Below are positions 16,991 to 25,010 of a stretch of DNA of 64,000 bases, piece by piece (positions within the stretch are counted from its first letter, which is position 1; each line of letters opens with the position of its first letter). Origin of the DNA: Gemmatimonadaceae bacterium (GTDB lineage: Bacteria > Gemmatimonadota > Gemmatimonadetes > Gemmatimonadales > Gemmatimonadaceae); NCBI GenBank assembly GCA_035606695.1, contig DATNEW010000044.1, positions 51,837-115,836 of the forward strand, in the 5' to 3' direction. Position numbers and translations under genes: made by a program. The notes beneath the pieces are model-generated. The model was not told the DNA's origin and did not search any database. It saw only the letters and a list, made by a program, of their open reading frames with translations.

Positions 16991-18339
16991 GGTACGATCG
17001 CCCTCCGGCCGCGGTCCTGCGCCTCGAGCGCGGCGCGCTCTTGCGCCGCCTGCTGGCGCATCTGCTGGTCGCGCTTGATGTCGAAGAAAATCTCGCCGTC
17101 GATGAACGTCGTTTCGGCGGTCGAGTACACGCTGAGCGGATCGCCGTTCCAGATCACCACGTCCGCATCCTTGCCCACCTCGATCGAACCGACCTTGTCC
17201 TGCACGCCGAGCTGCACCGCGCCGTTGTACGTGATCGTCTTGAGCGCTTCATCCTCGGTCAGGCCGCCGTACCGAATCATCTTCGCGGCGTCGATGTTCA
17301 ACCGGCGCGCGCGTTCGTCGGAATCGGAGTTCACCGTGGCCACGACGCCGTGACGCATCAGAATCGCGACGTTGTACGGAATCGCGTCGTACGCCTCGAC
17401 CTTGTACGACCACTCGTCGGCGAACGTCGACAGTCCCGTGCCGGCCTGCGCGATTTCCGACGCGATCTTGTAGCCCTCGAGACCGTGCTGCAGCGTCTTC
17501 ACCGTGAAGCCGAACTCCTTGGCCACGTTGAGAAGCATGAGCATTTCATCCGCGCGGTAGGAGTGCGCGTGGACGTACCGCTTGCCCTCGAGCACTTCGA
17601 CGAGCGGCTCGAGCTCGAGATCGCGCTCCGGCGCGACGGACGTCTTGTCGCCCGCCTTCACCTTCGCGTTGTAGTCGTCCCACGTCGCCTTGTAGTCGCG
17701 CGCGCGTGTGAACGCATCGCGCAGCACCTCTTCCTGCCCCATGCGCGTCGACGGATAGCGCAGCGGACGACCCGTCGCCTGCGCCGCGGTCTGCGAGTTC
17801 TTCTGCGTGACGTTCTCGCCGAGCGCGAACTTGATGCCCGGCATGGCGCCCGGGAACAGCATCTCGTCCACGTCGCGGCCGTACTTGAGCTTCACGACGG
17901 CGTTCTGGCCGCCGATCGTATTCGCCGAGCCGTGCAGCACGTTGATCGTCGTGACGCCGCCGGCGAGTTGTCGATAGATGTTGATGTCCGTCGGATTCAG
18001 CACGTCGCGAATGCGCACCATCGACGTGACCGACAACGACCCTTCGTTCACCGCGTCGATCATGGTGTGCGAGTGCGGATCGATGATCCCGGGCATCACG
18101 TACTTGCCGCTCGCGTCGATGACCTGCGCGCCCGCGGGCGCCGAGAGATTCTTGCCGATCGCCGCGATCTTGCCGTTCTGAAGCAGCAGGTCGGTGTTCT
18201 CGAGCTTCCCCTTCGTGACGGTAAGGACCGTGGCATTCTTGATGAGAGTCGGTCCCGCCTTGCTCGGGACCGGCTGCTGGGCGGCGGCGGCCGCCGCCGC
18301 GAGCGCTGCCATTGTTACCGTTAATAAGCATATTTTCAT
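16987..18339 (-). CDS. Secreted amidohydrolase with intact HxH metal motif
   Basis: 450 residues from ATG 18339, with GGAGA 6 bases before it and signal peptide MKICLLTVTMAALAAAAAAA. The metal site IIDPHSHTMID has the HxH pair expected for the first strand of the amidohydrolase barrel, and later HAHSYRADEM, LQHGLEGYK and VNSDSDE supply the further His and Asp ligands. Imidazolonepropionase-like; periplasmic substrate unknown. The same frame is open to 18654 but that part reads through palindrome A2, so it is not used. It is the middle gene of three tandem amidohydrolases; its TGA overlaps the next ATG. This is probably the only classically active member of the set. Confidence 0.88.
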   Translation of the reverse strand: MKICLLTVTMAALAAAAAAAQQPVPSKAGPTLIKNATVLTVTKGKLENTDLLLQNGKIAAIGKNLSAPAGAQVIDASGKYVMPGIIDPHSHTMIDAVNEGSLSVTSMVRIRDVLNPTDINIYRQLAGGVTTINVLHGSANTIGGQNAVVKLKYGRDVDEMLFPGAMPGIKFALGENVTQKNSQTAAQATGRPLRYPSTRMGQEEVLRDAFTRARDYKATWDDYNAKVKAGDKTSVAPERDLELEPLVEVLEGKRYVHAHSYRADEMLMLLNVAKEFGFTVKTLQHGLEGYKIASEIAQAGTGLSTFADEWSYKVEAYDAIPYNVAILMRHGVVATVNSDSDERARRLNIDAAKMIRYGGLTEDEALKTITYNGAVQLGVQDKVGSIEVGKDADVVIWNGDPLSVYSTAETTFIDGEIFFDIKRDQQMRQQAAQERAALEAQDRGRRAIVP

Positions 18340-18378
18340 ATTAAATCTCCAAAAAGAGATCATGTGCCATTCGCTCCG

Positions 18379-18494
18379 GTCAGATCTGATCAGAACGTGT
18401 CGTGGTGAATCGCGAAACCTCAACTCGAACGCCAGCCGGCACACGACAACCTCTGACAAGATCTGACAAGATCTGACAAGATCTGACAACGTCC
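18379..18494. repeat. Intergenic palindromic repeat, family A, copy 2, with tandem decamers
   Basis: Left arm GGTCAGATCTGATCAGAACG with GTGTCGTG, right arm CACGACAAC then four tandem ten-base units of ATCTGACAAG type (18451-18490). It separates the first and second amidohydrolase genes. Confidence 0.7.
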
Positions 18495-18496
18495 GC

Positions 18497-20239
18497 CTAA
18501 ACCGGTGGGGGTGAGCCCCGCCGCCCCGACCCCGGGGCGCCCGCCGGCTTCGTCCCCACAAACGTCCCCTGCGGATGCCCGACGATGCGCACCGTCCCCC
18601 GCATGACGTTCGCCTCGATCGTCCCCGCGAAGCGCGCTTCCTCCGATCCGTCATTCATCGTGATCGTCGTCCGAAACTGGACGTCACCCGCCGCCGTCAC
18701 CGAACCATCCGCGATCTGATTGCTCCCCAGCGCGCCCTGAATCGTGCCGCGCAGCTGATCTCCCACCTGCTGCAATGTGAGCGTCACCGGCTTCTCGCCC
18801 TCGTCGAGCGTCACCGTGATCTGCCACGTTCCATTCGCGATGAGCGCGGCGCCGTTCGCATTCGTCGGAGCACGTACGTCCATCGGCGTGCCGTCCACGA
18901 ACACCTGCGTCACGCGCCCGCTGAACAGGTCGCCGCGCGCCACCGTCAGGTTCGCGACCTTCCCCACCTCGACCGACCCCAGCCGGTCGGCCACACCCAG
19001 TATCTCGGCGGCCGACAGCGTGAGCGCTCGCACGGCTTGATCGGACGAAAGCCCGGCGTCCACCGCACTCTTCGCGTTCGCGAGGAATTCCGGCCAGTTC
19101 GTGAGGCCGCCGTCCTCGAACGCGAACTTGACGCCCGCCGCCTGCAGCTTCGAGGCGAGACGCGGCGCTTCCACGCGCGCGCGCAGCATGCGCGTCGGCT
19201 CGGGATCCGCGTCGGGCGACTGCTGCGGACGCCGCGGAAAGTTGAGCGTCGCGAGCACCGGTACGTTCTCCGCCTTGAGCCGCGCCGCGACTTTGTCCGC
19301 TTCCTCGCCGCCGGCGATCATCGCGCGAAGGTTGAATTCCCTCGCCAGGTCGAGCGCCCGTTCGATCTCGCGTTGCGACGAGACGTCGAACACCACCGGA
19401 ATCTGCCGCGACAACACGGGCTGCAGCGCATCGAGCGACGGATCGGGCTCCGGACGACGCATCGCCCGCGGATTCTTCGCATACGCCGCGTTCTCCGCCG
19501 CATAGTGCTGCGCGTCCAGCAGCGTTTGCCGCAGGACCGAGAACACGCCCATGAGAGAATTGGGATAGCCGCCATCACGCCGCGGCGTGAAGCCGATGTG
19601 CTCGGCCACCGGCGCCCTGACGAGCATCGCCTGCGCGTTCGCGCCGCCGAGGTTCACGACCGCCGACAGTCCGCGGAAAATGCCCGATGACGGCGTCGCG
19701 AGAATCGTCGTGATCCCCGCGCTCTGCGGGCCGCTGAACGCATCGGGATCGGCATGGACGAAATCGATCGCCGCGAGCTCGGGCTGCAGCCCCACGGGAT
19801 GTAACGAGTTCGGCGCGGACATCGCGGCGCCTTGCTGCACCGGAGCGCCGCCCCGGCCCCCGCGGCCGGCCGCGCCGCGCGCCGCATTGTCCGCGGCCGC
19901 GGCACTCGCGAGCCCGACACTCGAGTTGGCGTCGATGAGCCCCGGATACACCGTGAGCCCGGCGCCGTCGATGACCCGCGCATCACCCGGCACCGCGGCG
20001 CTGGCGCCGACCGCGGTAATGACGCCGTCGCGCACGACGACCGTGCCGCGTTCGATGGCCGGCCCGGCCATTGTCACAATTCTAGCATTAGTAATCGCAT
20101 ACACACTCGGCGCGTTGCGCTCGCGCTGCACGCCGATCTGGGCGCCGAGGAGTGGGGGAGACGCGGCCAGGGTGCCGAGGACGAGCATCGTTCCCGGCAT
20201 GGTCCGCACGAACCGACGGTTCCGCATTGCGATCCGCAT
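18497..20239 (-). CDS. Amidohydrolase-family protein (first of the set) without HxH, with C-terminal beta domain
   Basis: 580 residues; signal peptide in MRNRRFVRTMPGTMLVLGTL..LLGAQ. N-terminal composite domain (YAITNARIVTMAGPAIERGT), then VYPGLIDANSSVGLAS where the family has PGLIDxHxH, so the binuclear metal site is probably absent. The C-terminal amidohydrolase block VEVGKVANLTVARGDLFSG is intact. After it comes an extra ~110-residue beta-rich domain (NGTWQITVTLDEGEKPVTLT.. to GHPQGTFVG) not found in the other two genes. ATG 20239 with GAGG upstream; ATG 20227 in frame is an alternative. A binding or structural role beside the active middle gene is inferred. Confidence 0.8.
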   Translation of the reverse strand: MRIAMRNRRFVRTMPGTMLVLGTLAASPPLLGAQIGVQRERNAPSVYAITNARIVTMAGPAIERGTVVVRDGVITAVGASAAVPGDARVIDGAGLTVYPGLIDANSSVGLASAAAADNAARGAAGRGGRGGAPVQQGAAMSAPNSLHPVGLQPELAAIDFVHADPDAFSGPQSAGITTILATPSSGIFRGLSAVVNLGGANAQAMLVRAPVAEHIGFTPRRDGGYPNSLMGVFSVLRQTLLDAQHYAAENAAYAKNPRAMRRPEPDPSLDALQPVLSRQIPVVFDVSSQREIERALDLAREFNLRAMIAGGEEADKVAARLKAENVPVLATLNFPRRPQQSPDADPEPTRMLRARVEAPRLASKLQAAGVKFAFEDGGLTNWPEFLANAKSAVDAGLSSDQAVRALTLSAAEILGVADRLGSVEVGKVANLTVARGDLFSGRVTQVFVDGTPMDVRAPTNANGAALIANGTWQITVTLDEGEKPVTLTLQQVGDQLRGTIQGALGSNQIADGSVTAAGDVQFRTTITMNDGSEEARFAGTIEANVMRGTVRIVGHPQGTFVGTKPAGAPGSGRRGSPPPV

Positions 20240-20549
20240 TGCGACAGGACCTCATTGGTGGGATGAGACGCGGCCAGCGTGGGCCGCGACGGCCAATCTC
20301 AGACGCAATGCGTCGGATCGCTAGGCGCCCAGGCGCTGTCCGATTGGGGCCATTATATTACCTTGGCGAGCTCATGCTGGACAGGCGGGGACGAATGCCC
20401 CCCGGGTCTTCCAGATCTGTGATCTTTACCATGGCTCAGTCCGGTCCGTCCATCGACTATGAAGAGGTATCGGGCATCCATCCCGGGCGACGACGCCGTT
20501 CACCGCCGGTCCTAGCAGTCCCTTGTTGTCGTATCATCGCGGAGATTAC
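20240..20549. other. Divergent intergenic region between amidohydrolase operon and ompA-like gene
   Basis: 310 bases with no convincing gene. It must hold the promoters for the amidohydrolase set (minus) and the OmpA gene (plus). An AT-rich patch with TATATT near 20350 is the best -10 candidate but lacks a good -35. A GGCGGGGAC..CCCCCCGGG patch at 20387-20406 can fold. No convincing operator seen. Confidence 0.4.
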
Positions 20550-21632
20550 ATGCATACACATCGTCTGTTGGCTGTAGTAGTCGCGGGTTCGATATTCGCC
20601 GCGCTGCCAAGCGCACGCGCGCACGCGCAGAGTGGCGGAAACGTCGAGTTGGGTGGCTTCGGCCAGTTCACGCGGACCGACGCCGCGTGGCACGTGCAAA
20701 ACGGCTGGGGTTTCGGCGGCCGGCTTGGCGTGTTTCTCACGCATCGCTGGGAGCTCGAGGCAACCGCCGCGACGTCGAGCTTCAACAACGAGCCGCCGCG
20801 TGTGAGCGGTTCGACGTCGAACCAGACCTATACGGGTCAGTTCAATTACGGCATTCCATTCGGGCTTGGCGGGCACACGCATCAACTGCTGCTCGAAGCC
20901 GGCGCGGGTGGAGAGCGCTTCGGCGGACACACGGACTTCACCGTTCCACTCGGCGGCGGATTTCGCTTCATGCTGGGCGACGTCGTCGCGCTGCGGTTCG
21001 ACGGCATCGTGCAGTACGTCGAGAATCCGACCGCGGCGACGTTTGGATTTCCCCCGGTGGTTGGTGTGAATCCCAAGGCCGCGCGGTCCACCAACGTCGA
21101 GATTCGCGGTGGTTTGAGCTTTCTGCTCGGCAATCATCACGCGCCGCCGCCGCCCCCACCGGCGCCCGCGCCCGTCGAGCAGCGGCGCGAAGCGCCGCCG
21201 CCGCGCACCGAGCCGCCTCCGCCGCCGGTTCGCATGGCGCCCGCGCCGAATCGTGATTCGATCGATCGCGTGAATCGCGATCGCGAGGCACTGCTCGCGA
21301 AGCTGTACTTCGACTTCGATCGCTCGGAGCTGCGCGACGATCAGCGCGCGACGCTCGATGCGAAGCTGCCCGTGCTGCGCAACAATCCGTCGATCCGCAT
21401 TCGCATCGAAGGCAACGCCGACGAGCGCGGCTCGGACGAGTACAACATGGCGCTGGGCATGCGCCGCGCGCAGACCGCGCGGAAGTACCTGATCGATCAC
21501 GGCATCGATGCATCGCGCATCGACATCAGCAGCAACGGTGAAGAGCGGCCGGTGTGTCAGGAGCACGATGAGAGTTGCTGGAAGCAAAACCGTCGCGATG
21601 AGTTCGTCATCGTCGCGGGTGGTATCAGCTAA
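20550..21632 (+). CDS. OmpA-family outer-membrane protein
   Basis: 360 residues from ATG 20550, with GGAG 6 bases upstream, and signal peptide MHTHRLLAVVVAGSIFAALPSARAHAQ. Residues ~30-195 alternate like an eight-strand OmpA barrel (VELGGFGQFTRTD.., GGFRFMLGDVVALRFDG). A Pro-rich linker follows (PPPPPPAPAPVEQRREAPPP, ~200-235), then a C-terminal OmpA/Pal peptidoglycan-binding domain: KLYFDFDRSELR, IRIRIEGNADERGSDEYNMA, RRAQTARKYLIDHGID. It anchors the outer membrane to the cell wall. An extra Cys pair (VCQEHDESCW) near the end may form a disulfide. Confidence 0.92.
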   Translation: MHTHRLLAVVVAGSIFAALPSARAHAQSGGNVELGGFGQFTRTDAAWHVQNGWGFGGRLGVFLTHRWELEATAATSSFNNEPPRVSGSTSNQTYTGQFNYGIPFGLGGHTHQLLLEAGAGGERFGGHTDFTVPLGGGFRFMLGDVVALRFDGIVQYVENPTAATFGFPPVVGVNPKAARSTNVEIRGGLSFLLGNHHAPPPPPPAPAPVEQRREAPPPRTEPPPPPVRMAPAPNRDSIDRVNRDREALLAKLYFDFDRSELRDDQRATLDAKLPVLRNNPSIRIRIEGNADERGSDEYNMALGMRRAQTARKYLIDHGIDASRIDISSNGEERPVCQEHDESCWKQNRRDEFVIVAGGIS

Positions 21633-21794
21633 CGGCTCGAGCGAACTCCTCGAGGTGTAGGGCGAACGGCACACCGAGCAGCTGGGTGTGCCGTTCGTCG
21701 TTGCTGTGGAGCGCGTGACAGGAACCGCCTTCCCGAGCCTGGGATTCCTCGATTTGCTCGGTTCGCCCCGCGTACCCCAATCGAGGGTCCCCAC

Positions 21795-22349
21795 ATGATT
21801 CACCGTGTAGTAGCCTTGGGTCTTGCAACCGCGACGATCGTCGCGTGCGGCAGCAGCAACGACGGCACGCCGACGACACCCGCGTCGCACATCGTGACTT
21901 TCACCGCGTCGATGAGCCCCGCCGGTGAATTCGGTTCGAATCTCATTGGAAATCCGCAGGGGACGGGGCAGTTCACCGCAACGCTCGACACGGTGACGAA
22001 CGTGTTCACGTACAACGTGCAGTTCAGCGGGCTCACGTCGAACGTGAACAACGGCCACATTCACGGGCCGTTCAATCTCGCGGGCACCGCGAACACGGCG
22101 AACGTGATTTTGAATTTCGATCCCGCGCAGAGCGGTCACGCTCCGGACGCGGTGTTCACCGGCTTCAAGGCCGCGACGACCGGCTCGGCGACTGGCACGA
22201 TCACATTGAACGCGGCGACGCAGATCACGTCGACGATCAATGGCGATTCGCTTCGGAAGCTGCTGTTGGCGGGTATGACCTACGCGAACATTCACACGAC
22301 GAACAATCCGGGCGGCGAAATTCGCGGCCAGATCTCGATCAAGCAGTAG
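21795..22349 (+). CDS. CHRD-domain lipoprotein
   Basis: 184 residues, lipobox in MIHRVVALGLATATIVACGS. The rest is one CHRD domain: FTASMSPAGE at the start, FTATLDTVTNVFTYNVQFSG in the middle, HIHGPFNLAGTANTANVILN, and the ending YANIHTTNNPGGEIRGQI, all hallmarks of the fold first described in chordin. In bacteria these are surface or periplasmic proteins of unknown role. Monocistronic, 160 bases after the OmpA gene. Confidence 0.9.
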   Translation: MIHRVVALGLATATIVACGSSNDGTPTTPASHIVTFTASMSPAGEFGSNLIGNPQGTGQFTATLDTVTNVFTYNVQFSGLTSNVNNGHIHGPFNLAGTANTANVILNFDPAQSGHAPDAVFTGFKAATTGSATGTITLNAATQITSTINGDSLRKLLLAGMTYANIHTTNNPGGEIRGQISIKQ

Positions 22350-22380
22350 CGCGCGTCTCGCGTCCGCGTCTCGTGTTTCG

Positions 22381-22416
22381 ACGCGTGGACGCGTGGACGC
22401 GTGGACGCGTGGACGC
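22381..22416. repeat. Tandem octamer repeat
   Basis: About four and a half direct copies of GCGTGGAC, directly before a large palindrome. Confidence 0.85.
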
Positions 22417-22418
22417 TC

Positions 22419-22512
22419 CGGGCCGGGGATGTCTTCCGGCGAGCGAGTGCAATAGTGCCGATACTACCTGGGCACTATTGCCACGCCTCGCCTCCAGACG
22501 TCCCCGGCCCGT
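22419..22512. repeat. Large imperfect palindrome
   Basis: Outer arms CGGGCCGGGGATGTC (22419) / GACGTCCCCGGCCCG (to 22512), inner arms GCAATAGTGCC / GGGCACTATTGC. It can form a hairpin of about 90 bases and lies in the convergent space behind the CHRD gene. Confidence 0.8.
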
Positions 22513-22531
22513 CGCTCGTCGGGCTGACCGT

Positions 22532-22626
22532 GTCATCCTGAGCGGAGCGAAGGATCTCATCCGCGTACGTGATCCCGATGCCGGGACGCGGACGAGATCC
22601 TTTCGTCGCTGCGCGACTCAGGATGA
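22532..22626. repeat. Palindromic repeat, family B, copy 2
   Basis: Begins GTCATCCTGAGCGGAGCGAA with GGATCTCATCCGCG, ends CGAGATCCTTTCGTCGCTGC then GCGACTCAGGATGAC. Same termini as the copies at 34673 and 55386. Confidence 0.8.
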
Positions 22627-22673
22627 CGAACGCGCGCGGGCCGCGGTACCCTCTCTAACCAAGACGCGAACGA

Positions 22674-22704
22674 AAAAAGGCCCGCGCAAATCGCGCGGGC
22701 CTTT
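22674..22704. terminator. Bidirectional intrinsic terminator
   Basis: AAAAAAGGCCCGCGC (22673 on) / GCGCGGGCCTTT around a short AAAT loop. A-rich left flank and T-rich right flank let it act for the CHRD gene (plus) and the L,D-transpeptidase gene (minus). Confidence 0.85.
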
Positions 22705-22722
22705 CGTATTCGTGCAGCCGGA

Positions 22723-23568
22723 TCAGTAGATGTAGACCCGCGTGCCCACCGGCACGTGGTCGTACAGCCACTCGATGTCCTCGTCGCGCAGTCGCACGCA
22801 GCCGTGCGTCGCGGCGAGACCGATCGACTCCTTGTACGGCGTGCCGTGCAGGAGGTAGCCGTCGCCAAGGATCAAGCGGTACTTGCCAAGCTCGCCTTCG
22901 ACTTTACGGTTCTTTGAACCCATCGGCGGAACGAAGAGCGTGTTGTCGAAGACGATGTGCTCGTCGGTCGGCAGCGCGGCGAATTCGCCGTTGTCGATGA
23001 CGCCGGCCTCGCCGTCCTGCATCGTGAGCAAGCGGCCGTCCGACAGCTTGATGCGCTCGCCGTTGTGCATCTCGCGGATCTTGAGGTCGTATTCCTTCGC
23101 CGTTTCGACGTACAGCCAAAGGGGCGGCTGCCAGATCGGATCAGCTTCCTTGCCGAGCACCGTGCGAATGCCGCGCGGCGTGTCGAAGGTGAACTTCTGC
23201 TTGCCGTATTCGAGCGTCGTTCCTTTGGCGACCGCGGCGGGGGCGCTCAGCACCGTGTCGTTACCGATGATCGTCCAGAGGTGCGCGTCCTTCAGCGACA
23301 CCACGATGCGGAAGCCCGTGGCATGCTCGGCCAGCGATCGCTTCTGTTCCCAGTTGATGCTGTCCGCGCGCGACTTGAAGGTGTACTTCGTCGATTCCGA
23401 CGCTTCGTCGGTCGTATCGACGGCGCTCGCGCGCGGGCGCGTCAGATCATATACCAAACCGCCCTGCGGTCCCTGCGCGGCTACTGGCGCAGGCAGAGAG
23501 GCCACGACGGCGGCGGCGCTCAACATTCCGAGGATTTTCTGAAGCCGGTTTTTTTGGATGCTGCTCAT
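22723..23568 (-). CDS. L,D-transpeptidase (YkuD domain)
   Basis: Periplasmic peptidoglycan cross-linking enzyme. 281 residues with signal peptide (ILGMLSAAAVVASLPAPVAAQ). The YkuD domain occupies the C-terminal end: KYRLILGDGYLLHGTPYKES with the first catalytic His, then THGCVRLRDEDIEWLYDHVP with the catalytic Cys, ending at VGTRVYIY. The middle (~70-190) has an extra domain with IRTVLGKEADPIWQPPLWLY. It has its own promoter at 23615-23644 and a terminator behind it. Confidence 0.92.
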   Translation of the reverse strand: MSSIQKNRLQKILGMLSAAAVVASLPAPVAAQGPQGGLVYDLTRPRASAVDTTDEASESTKYTFKSRADSINWEQKRSLAEHATGFRIVVSLKDAHLWTIIGNDTVLSAPAAVAKGTTLEYGKQKFTFDTPRGIRTVLGKEADPIWQPPLWLYVETAKEYDLKIREMHNGERIKLSDGRLLTMQDGEAGVIDNGEFAALPTDEHIVFDNTLFVPPMGSKNRKVEGELGKYRLILGDGYLLHGTPYKESIGLAATHGCVRLRDEDIEWLYDHVPVGTRVYIY

Positions 23569-23614
23569 GGCGGGCTCTATTGAAAAGGCGCGTCGCGTGG
23601 GTGCTCGCGCTGTC

Positions 23615-23644
23615 TATATAGATCCTACGCCAAATCTGTTCCAA
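23615..23644 (-). promoter_or_regulatory. Putative sigma70-type promoter of the L,D-transpeptidase gene
   Basis: On the minus strand TTGGAA (23644-23639), an 18-base spacer and TATATA (23620-23615). It is about 45 bases upstream of the ATG. Confidence 0.5.
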
Positions 23645-23672
23645 AAGTCACAGATGTAAACGCCGAAACCCA

Positions 23673-23702
23673 TGGCAGACTGGTCTGTGGGCCAGTCTGC
23701 CA
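23673..23702. repeat. Perfect 11-bp inverted repeat
   Basis: TGGCAGACTGG (23673-23683), 8-base loop, CCAGTCTGCCA (23692-23702). It lies between the transpeptidase promoter and the end of the first barrel gene (the rest of 23645-23825 shows nothing else). No T run, so it is either an operator-like site or a factor-independent stop without a tail. Confidence 0.6.
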
Positions 23703-23825
23703 CGGTTCCGCGACGTCCTACGGTCCTGCGTACTGCTGCGGTAACTTCTGGTGCTGCTGTTACCTGCGCCTGCTGAACTACTCATCCTGCAACTACTTGA
23801 AACACTTGCAACCGCTCGAGCGTGC

Positions 23826-24749
23826 TTAGAAGAAATTGACGCCGAACGTCACCGGCACATGCCACGCCGAGCTGAACGGGCTGCCGACGGACGTGTTGTT
23901 CTCGGGCGTGAAGTGAATCCAGCGCGCCTCGACGAACATTTCCTTCTTGCCGGCGTGGAACGCGAGACCGCCGCCGAAGTTGTAGCCCCAGCTGCTTTCC
24001 CAGTTGCTGTTCTGGATGCCGCTGAGATTCAGCCCGGCGCCAGTGCCCGTGGTCGTCGTCGTGGTCGAACCGGCGATCACCGCGTGCTGCGGGCCGTACC
24101 CGGCATTCGTGCCCAGCGTGCCGTTGTCCGCATCGAGCTTGGCGCGCAGGTTCCGGTAGTGCAGCCAGCTGCCACCGCCGATCAAATACGGGGTGAACAG
24201 CACGCTCGAACCGAGCGTGTGGTTGAAGAACGGCAGGTTCAGGCGAACATCCGCGTTGCCGTTCCAGACTTCCGGCTTGGGTCCAAGCAGGTCGTAATCC
24301 GCGTTGTCGGCGTACTGCGTGAACGCACCGTCAAGACGGAATCCGAGAGCGCTGTTGACGCCCTGCCAGCCAAGATTCACCTGGCCCATCGTGCCCGGCT
24401 CATTCACCGTACGAATGGAGCCGTACGGCAGGGCCGGACCAGCGCCCAAACCGAGGTACATCCCACCGATGTGGCGAGCCACCATCGGTACGCTCTGCAT
24501 CACGGTGTCATGCACGGTCACCGTCGGACCGGTCAAGCGGAGCGTGTCCACTCGACCCATCATGCGCAACGTGTCCGTCTTGTAGACGGTCACCGTGTCG
24601 ACCCGAGGCGCAACTTCGCCCGGCGACTCCTTCGTGATCGGGATGCGCTTGCTGGACGTCGTCTTCTTGGTCTGCGCCGAAGCCGAGGAGGCGTCGAGAG
24701 CGAAGAACGCCGCGCCGGCAACGAGCAGTAGAGCATTACGGTAGAACAT
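23826..24749 (-). CDS. Outer-membrane beta-barrel-like protein, paralog 1
   Basis: 307 residues from ATG 24749 (GGAGGAGA before it). Signal peptide MFYRNALLLVAGAAFFALDA..SASAQ, then the paralog signature SKRIPITKESPGEV and a VDTVTVYKTDTLRMMGRVDT stretch with spaced Asp/Thr, likely an extended periplasmic segment. From ~95 on, alternating beta strands with Gly and aromatic residues (GGMYLGLGAGPALPYGSI, WGYNFGGGLAFHAGKKEMFV) and a C-terminal Phe (VTFGVNFF), as in barrel proteins handled by BAM. Paralogs follow at 25011 and 26132. Its 5' leader is the conserved RNA element. Confidence 0.75.
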   Translation of the reverse strand: MFYRNALLLVAGAAFFALDASSASAQTKKTTSSKRIPITKESPGEVAPRVDTVTVYKTDTLRMMGRVDTLRLTGPTVTVHDTVMQSVPMVARHIGGMYLGLGAGPALPYGSIRTVNEPGTMGQVNLGWQGVNSALGFRLDGAFTQYADNADYDLLGPKPEVWNGNADVRLNLPFFNHTLGSSVLFTPYLIGGGSWLHYRNLRAKLDADNGTLGTNAGYGPQHAVIAGSTTTTTTGTGAGLNLSGIQNSNWESSWGYNFGGGLAFHAGKKEMFVEARWIHFTPENNTSVGSPFSSAWHVPVTFGVNFF

Positions 24750-24765
24750 TGGGTCTCCTCCCTCT

Positions 24766-24870
24766 TCGTCGTCCCTGATCGACTTGCCCCCGCGGACGAC
24801 TACCGGGCGGGATAGCTCGGTGTACCGCATCACACCGAGGTCCCCGATCGACGTACTTCGTCGCGGCACC
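24766..24870 (-). promoter_or_regulatory. Conserved three-hairpin leader RNA, copy 1
   Basis: Minus-strand 5' UTR ending 16 bases before ATG 24749. Order: GTGCC, hairpin 1 CGAC-GAAGTAC-GTCG, hairpin 2 CGGGGA..TCCCG enclosing an extra hairpin (CTCGGTGT..ACACCGAG), the box CGCCCGG, hairpin 3 with arms TCGTCC/GGACGA whose loop begins GCGGGGGCA. Copies 2 and 3 keep all elements with compensating changes. GCC and GGC in hairpin 3 could form a pseudoknot. Confidence 0.65.
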
Positions 24871-25010
24871 GCCGGGACGGAAAGCAGAGTTTGTGCCGTC
24901 GCAGGCCCGACCGTGGGGTAAATCGCCTCGACAAAGAAGGAGACTCGACAAATTTTTGATCAGTTCGCTCTCACGGCGGACTCAACCGCCACTTGCACCG
25001 CCAAAAGCCG

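Noticed and set aside
17041..18324. 427-codon plus-strand frame
   Set aside because: Shadow of the middle amidohydrolase gene; Arg-rich, no domain.
18451..18490. Possible CRISPR-like array (four ATCTGACAAG units)
   Set aside because: Units are 10 bases with no spacers; part of a family A palindrome. No cas genes in the window.
20457..22295. 612-codon open frame on the minus strand
   Set aside because: Antisense to the OmpA and CHRD genes, both of which have clear signals and domains; Arg/His-rich shadow.
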